IMG/VR virus record: IMGVR_UViG_3300027621_000030 | Coordinates: 1 to 26,355 of that record | DNA length: 26,355 bases | DNA from: a virus | Reading direction: 5' to 3' (one strand) | Part shown: positions 23,401 to 26,355 of the stretch, piece by piece | How the letters are laid out: each line of letters starts with the position of its first letter | Position numbering within the stretch: the stretch's first letter is position 1 | Notes under the pieces: model-generated | Database searches by the model: none | What the model was told of the DNA's origin: nothing | The model's input: only the letters and a program-made list of their open reading frames with translations | Translations under genes and position numbers: made by a program

Positions 23401-25623
23401 ATTGCAGGTCAATTGGAACTGGGTCTTGAAGTTGACATCTCTAAAGAACTCGTTGATCAAGCAAATAAAATCTCTTATCGAAATATGACGCTAAGTCAAT
23501 TTAATGATTTGGTCGATGCGGTCAAGACAATCGAGTACATGGGCAAGAATGAAAACGCAATCCTTACTGCCGCAAAGAAGGCTGCGTTTAAAGAGACAAG
23601 AGACGAGATAGTTAAAAGCATTGTTGAAAACGCTGGCGACAGAAAGGCAAGTACACGAACAGCCAAATCAGGAACAATTGACGCAGTTATTTATCCGATA
23701 AAAAGATTTATTGCTGCCCAATTTAAGGCTGCATCTGTTGTAAGAATTTTGGATGGAGGGAAAGATGATGGACCTCTATGGAATTATTTGATTCGATCTG
23801 CAAACAAAAGCGGCGACAAAGAAACAACTATGAGGGCAACTGCTACGGAAGCAGTATCAAAAATCCTTGCGCCATTTTTTAAATCTGGAAGAATGGGTGG
23901 AAAAGGAAAGATGTTTAACTCTGTAAATGAAAGCCTGAACAGAGAAGAAAAACTTGTCATTGCATTAAATATGGGTAATGAAGGAAATATCCAAAGAATG
24001 CTTGATGGATATGGATGGACTATTGAACAGGTCATTCCGATTTTGGAATCAATGACAGCGGAAGAATTGAACGCTGTGCAAGAAATTTGGGATCACTTTG
24101 AAACATACAAGAATGAAATTTCAGCCATGTCAAGAAAGTTTTTTGGCAAGGATCTTGACTTTGTTGAGCCAACTCCAATTCAAATAAAGTCTGCGAGTGG
24201 TGAGGTTGTAAGTTTGAGGGGTGGCTATTACCCAGCAAAATATGATCCAATTGCAAGTTCTAAGGCACAAAAATTAGAAGAGGCAGAAATTGCGAAACAA
24301 CCACTAAAAGCAGCGTATGTCAGCGCAACAACAAGTCGCGGATACTCAAAGCAACGAGCAGCAAAAGTAGTTGGTCAACCACTTATTAGAAATCTTTCTG
24401 CGCTTTACTCTGGACTCAATGAAGTTATTCACGATCTGTCGTGGCGTGAATGGACAATTGATGCCAATAAACTTATGCGTGACAATGCATTCGACAAAGA
24501 AATCAGGAATAGATATGGTTCGATTTTTACGGATCAATTGAAATCGTGGATTCAAGATGTTGCCGCTGGTGACAAAGCGATGGACACAGGTATGGATATC
24601 CCATTAAATTTCTTGCGACAAGGAATTAGTTCGGCTGGACTTGGATTTAATCTTCAAAGTGCAGTACTTCAGATTACGGGGTTTAATCAAAGTATTGTTC
24701 GAGTTGGTCCAAAATATATTGGTTATGGGATTATGCAGGTAATGAAACGCGGAACAGGTGCTTTTCGAGAAGTCAACGAACTTTCTGATTTTATGGCAAA
24801 CAGGTCGAGGACTCAATTTCGAGAGTTAAATGAACTCAGGAATCGAATTCAGGGTCAAAGCGCAGTAATGAAAAAAGTAAGAATGGGAACATACTTTTTG
24901 ATGATGAAAATGCAGAGAAATGTAGATGTTCCAACATGGATTGGTGCCTACACAAAGCAACTTGAAATAAATCCAGATGAACAACTAGCAATAGATATTG
25001 CAGATCAAACTGTTATTGATACGCAGGGTTCTGGTATGATTAAAGACCTTTCTGGTGTTGAACGAGGTGGCGCTGGAGCGAAATTATTTACGGTGTTTTA
25101 TGGATACATGAACACCGTGTACAACATGGCTGCTGTTGAAACAATGACAGAAAATAAAAGGGGCAAATTGGCGGCTAAGTATGTAATGCTTTTTGTTGTC
25201 CCAGTTGTTTTGGGTTATGCAATTAAGAGACTTCTCAGACCAGGCAAAGATGACGACGATGAATTTGATTTAGAGCAAATAGCAAAAGATCTTTCAATTC
25301 AGCAGATTGAATATCTGATGGGAACAATTGTTGTCGCAAGAGAATTCTCGCAAATTTCAAAAGCAATAATTGATCCTTCAGCGCCAAGTATGGAATACAG
25401 CGGACCTGCTGGACTTAGAACAATTGGAGATACATACACGGCTGCAACGCAGTTTGGTCAAGGCGAATTTGATAGTGCATTTAGAAAAAGCGCAATCAAT
25501 CTTATTGGAGATATAAGTGGTCTTCCATCGGCTCAGGTCAACAAAACAATTGATGGGATCGAAGCATTGATGGAAGACGAAACAACTGACATACGAGCGC
25601 CATTGTTTGGTGTCAGAAAATGA
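17473..25623 (+). CDS. Giant ejected polyvalent protein (gp16-position) with HELAH metallopeptidase motif
   Basis: 2,716 residues, about twice T7 gp16. ATG 17473 overlaps the previous stop and follows AGAAGGA. Visible parts: a helical N-terminus (DPDTAAKSQALATSL, typical of ejection proteins); hydrophobic stretches near 277-330 and 357-383; a region 884-1040 (RMWYENSSKAILEITGG, DMWMAIAFDYGD, KPHQVQAAIW) seen in other giant phage proteins; H1423-E-L-A-H1427 after TTFF, with E1491 in HEAFAYNKEIYVSEG as a possible third zinc ligand; coiled coil and EVESRNVYRAIKFL (about 1600-1650); SERFNYSSGDELILAILDA (about 1711); and a C-terminal domain with GLGFNLQSAVLQITGFNQ and a membrane segment at 2570-2584. 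From memory these are hallmarks of large polyvalent proteins that enter the cell with the DNA. No lysozyme or transglycosylase motif was recognised. Confidence 0.8.
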   Translation: MINQPELEAIDSSMTSPPKDVLSYSVSQNPVASELDGDSIDSSIQNALTETASNQSKKTPISIPVQELTPIEKAVNEYAKINNARNKTALNQSLVSASAKDPDTAAKSQALATSLNVSTGVVDFDIELAKRQRLLRQAEAMKLAEKYPSLARSFLNQDFAAIAHDDIDNLAKTSDISRRLIATEKSPSDSLPLEFDPIRTANYYATNTLEGFKSDWERGYKSGDITDRSSKLGYSAFTAPGSESRDAYIFQAENLKSKTEEYLGTWTESLAELAGQMAPMTVEAAATGVVASGGAALVASIFPPAELPLVPGAFAAGFAGSMSYQSYEIETGASYLDLRKGDEDYEPMSHEEAAAIAPTVGLINAVLETASNFFFFIPGAKLANYALKKTVKETVSKSLRKATVGKLARSAAIRVLKTGSLETVTEVLQTIVPKIVREANVPEGRVSAFDTEEGRKRFADEIAVTIEKTFKGAFLLGLIPGGAKFIHERSILNESILQQNEITNFINIAKESKVNKRSKITYASYLAQLLSGESIHIGVEQFEQIRKKSEVSLEELEKIIPGITKQVADAKASSSDIVIPTSLYLSELIDTEFGVLIRNDIRANAKGKSINDIAEDEISKKEFQKELKQEIEDFKKTNKDWAESAGNIEEEVFAKIKAAGNYTEEEARMLAQWHRDTAVVLASRFGMTPEEFNAKFGLSIESAYTPEQQAPAQGSFEQASRADLGLGQQAVPAPDSGTFDANNPPVSSEAIFALMDADGKIYYDINATMHGDLVETFPDITDTVIDGGFIVNGKYMMGKSDGGYSAFEGEQKQIDAVRNFTEQANTTTDPNMLRQELIEVNHKREKTTGRYVGAPDWIGGDTKKLNVLRKKLKALTLEGERGRMWYENSSKAILEITGGDIAEAEKIVSLIAIYSPNATVPANTSMALTAYYQWKAGHKIKAGFSASDKKAEELLRNNKPWSGIKTNSFYQNLMVEIDPSRLDTGVATMDMWMAIAFDYGDKALDQGPKYKFSEREMQRLASELGWKPHQVQAAIWTAMKGRVDAIRGELKKQELKLGIGRLVTKTDPITGKESEIYEVIPDKKYEHFKLAHKIAMEYTLTPEDINASKYDFSDAIRERTVQMSWEATPSTSTGRSLPGIHGASLKQKFEYLQAIQDVLTENGRDVIADLAGLPQGTTANGFSAWLGDIGAGAQTFVPVPSSGFGKTRAIKPSAVEILDLASAIRGYVLEQDAIVYHTPVWDDAKMRQNGLQLSASRPLTKEEMQTMYSAIHQKFGTWDLAPGYRPDGARIINFTSIPNSEFQKGMIEIIEALPKLFGGGTIEIETFRSDGNYISNDWTKDTNGEGYLKRIKSKQPDIQQRVADLRSRVEAVNRKFEAKYGWDKPASGLLEQSAQNKPARGFFNPKQLKAMLGSKSDITTFFHELAHYYLTVYSRVASDPQSPSQIREDMDIILSWFGIAGETPEQRLATWNAMTLEEQRPHHEAFAYNKEIYVSEGKSPSIEMQGVFERFSQFVKRIYISIRDDLNAIYKQEFGTDLPMMTGDIRRVMDRMIATDEQIRSAEERRNMEDTFRDQELSGMDDAQWASYQQMRAEATQKSVSELNEQSLAATTWASRLKANKVKEIQAEQEELRSEIRKQVKKEVESRNVYRAIKFLKYGILQTAGGEEVEFTGSNKLNTNAVKLMVPKENMDKFGSGKNGMVALDGYHPDIVSERFNYSSGDELILAILDAKPMDEVIDGITEDRMEIENGELNSPQAIEAAADKAVHNEARVKLVAVELRWLSKATQPVRAMIAAAKSVAKQMLETKRLRDIKPGDYASAAARAAKESQTAYFATQSAETAAKTAYTRHYNKMIAEGAEEAKAVEMATKVSDEALAKAESRSEAHKKKYGKMKPSEVAAQAKRSQLLQEQLALEANDALDQVKKSLKYLRNVLSDKNVQKIGADNSDQIALLLERFELKNISLKEMDKRTSLADWIAGQLELGLEVDISKELVDQANKISYRNMTLSQFNDLVDAVKTIEYMGKNENAILTAAKKAAFKETRDEIVKSIVENAGDRKASTRTAKSGTIDAVIYPIKRFIAAQFKAASVVRILDGGKDDGPLWNYLIRSANKSGDKETTMRATATEAVSKILAPFFKSGRMGGKGKMFNSVNESLNREEKLVIALNMGNEGNIQRMLDGYGWTIEQVIPILESMTAEELNAVQEIWDHFETYKNEISAMSRKFFGKDLDFVEPTPIQIKSASGEVVSLRGGYYPAKYDPIASSKAQKLEEAEIAKQPLKAAYVSATTSRGYSKQRAAKVVGQPLIRNLSALYSGLNEVIHDLSWREWTIDANKLMRDNAFDKEIRNRYGSIFTDQLKSWIQDVAAGDKAMDTGMDIPLNFLRQGISSAGLGFNLQSAVLQITGFNQSIVRVGPKYIGYGIMQVMKRGTGAFREVNELSDFMANRSRTQFRELNELRNRIQGQSAVMKKVRMGTYFLMMKMQRNVDVPTWIGAYTKQLEINPDEQLAIDIADQTVIDTQGSGMIKDLSGVERGGAGAKLFTVFYGYMNTVYNMAAVETMTENKRGKLAAKYVMLFVVPVVLGYAIKRLLRPGKDDDDEFDLEQIAKDLSIQQIEYLMGTIVVAREFSQISKAIIDPSAPSMEYSGPAGLRTIGDTYTAATQFGQGEFDSAFRKSAINLIGDISGLPSAQVNKTIDGIEALMEDETTDIRAPLFGVRK

Positions 25624-25627
25624 TACA

Positions 25628-25660
25628 GGTACCCATATTCTTTTCGAAGATTCTAAATTC
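25628..25660 (+). promoter_or_regulatory. Bipartite intergenic motif, copy 3 (GGTACCC-N19-TAAWTTY)
   Basis: GGTACCC at 25628-25634 and TAAATTC at 25654-25660, again 19 bases apart, in the 53-base gap between the giant gene and the tail fibre gene. Same arrangement as at 5286 and 8187. Confidence 0.5.
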
Positions 25661-25676
25661 AAACTAGAGGACACAT

Positions 25677-26355
25677 ATGACTATTTCTAGCACAGTACGA
25701 ATTGCGGGACCGTTCACAGGCAATGGCGTGACGACCACATTTCCTTTTTCATACAAGGTTTTTAGCACGGCTGATGTGCAAGTCATTCGGTTGACCATTT
25801 CGACTGGTATTGAGACGACTCTGACCATTGTTACCGATTACACCATCACCCTAAATGGCGATCAGGACAGCAATCCTGGCGGCAATATTGTGATGGTCAC
25901 ACCGCTGCTTGCCCTGTACAAACTGACTGCCACCAGCGACATTGCCAACCTCCAGCCAACCGATCTGACCAACCAAGGTGGCTTCTACCCTGAGGTCATT
26001 ACAGACGCTTTGGATCGAGCCACAATTCAGATCCAGCAGATTTCAGACATTGGTGATCGCACACTTAAGATCCCAATCAGCGATGGCGCGTTGAACATGG
26101 AGTTGCCAACGGCTGCGTCTAGGGCGAACTCGTTCCTAGCCTTTGGCGCAACAGGCTTGCCAACCGTAGTAACGGCTGGTTCGAGCGGTGCGCCTACGAC
26201 AATGACCCGCCAGAACTTTTCTGGTACTGGTTCGCAGGTGGCGTTTACTTTGGCAAGCGACCCAGGTGCGCTTGGCAATAGTGCTGAGGTGTTCATTGGT
26301 GGCGTGTACCAAAACAGGACTACCTACACGATCAGCGGCACGACCTTGACCTTTA
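25677..26355 (+). CDS. Tail fibre protein, N-terminal part (3' end outside window)
   Basis: The frame from ATG 25677 (AGAGGA about 6 bases upstream) is open to the window end, at least 226 codons. The start MTISSTVRIAGPFTGNGVTT, TFPFSYKVFSTADVQVIRLT, then DYTITLNGDQDSNPGGNIVM, LQPTDLTNQGGFYPEVITDA and LDRATIQIQQISDIGDRTLK is the classic T7-type fibre N-terminal domain that anchors the fibre to the tail. A second, shorter copy of the same kind of module begins near base 26200 (RQNFSGTGSQVAFTLASDPG, VFIGGVYQNRTTYTISGTTL). Role: host recognition. The receptor-binding tip, any chaperone and any diversity cassette would be further downstream. Confidence 0.88.
   Translation, partial: MTISSTVRIAGPFTGNGVTTTFPFSYKVFSTADVQVIRLTISTGIETTLTIVTDYTITLNGDQDSNPGGNIVMVTPLLALYKLTATSDIANLQPTDLTNQGGFYPEVITDALDRATIQIQQISDIGDRTLKIPISDGALNMELPTAASRANSFLAFGATGLPTVVTAGSSGAPTTMTRQNFSGTGSQVAFTLASDPGALGNSAEVFIGGVYQNRTTYTISGTTLTF

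Noticed and set aside
1-26355. CRISPR array, tRNA/rRNA genes, insertion sequence, integrase or attachment site, reverse transcriptase
   Set aside because: No regularly spaced repeats, cloverleaf-like segments, transposase, recombinase or YxDD-type polymerase motif were found on reading through.

Overview
The window is a contiguous piece of a podovirus-type tailed phage (or a prophage of one). The evidence is a nearly complete run of packaging, head, tail and ejection genes on the + strand: Sf6-gp1-like small terminase, large terminase, T7-gp8-like portal, a capsid set resembling Bordetella phage BPP-1 (Bbp19-, Bbp17- and Bbp16-like), two T7-type tail-tube/nozzle proteins, three gp14/gp15/gp16-type ejection proteins, and the start of a T7-type tail fibre. 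Ejection proteins of this type imply a Gram-negative host, but nothing here names it. Family assignments come from reading the proteins and from memory; no search was run. No integrase, repressor, lysis gene, tRNA, reverse transcriptase or CRISPR array was seen.

Layout. 1-900 (+): the C-terminal part of a C5-cytosine DNA methyltransferase that begins before the window. 901-1094: no convincing gene. 1095-1116: a rho-independent terminator facing the - strand. 1122-3057 (-): six small genes of unknown function, mostly joined by 4-base ATGA/TTGA overlaps, read as one operon toward that terminator. 3058-3249: a divergent control region with a 7-bp inverted repeat lying over a candidate promoter for the - operon. 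3250-5276 (+): a small helix-turn-helix protein, TerS and TerL. 5337-8185 (+): GNAT-like acetyltransferase, an Ala-rich small protein, portal, and a small beta-rich structural protein. 8225-10923 (+): Bbp19-like protein, scaffold, major capsid protein, cement protein, and a small protein, closed by a strong terminator at 10947-10988. 11002-25623 (+): tail tube A, tail tube B, and the ejection proteins, the last a 2,716-residue giant with a HELAH metallopeptidase motif. 25677 to the end (+): N-terminal part of the tail fibre.

How it works together. The + genes give a coherent virion programme: package DNA, build the portal and capsid, cement the shell, add the tail nozzle, load ejection proteins, attach fibres. 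The - operon points the other way and probably belongs to a different expression phase. The methyltransferase probably protects phage DNA from host restriction.

The most unusual signal is not a gene. Three of the few real intergenic gaps in the + structural block, those before the acetyltransferase, the Bbp19-like gene and the tail fibre, each carry GGTACCC followed, at exactly the same distance (19 bases), by TAAWTTY. This looks like a bipartite promoter or regulator site that marks module starts. Second are the giant ejected protein with a putative zinc peptidase, the degenerate M23-like fold in its partner, and the adhesive-type domains inserted in the tail nozzle protein.
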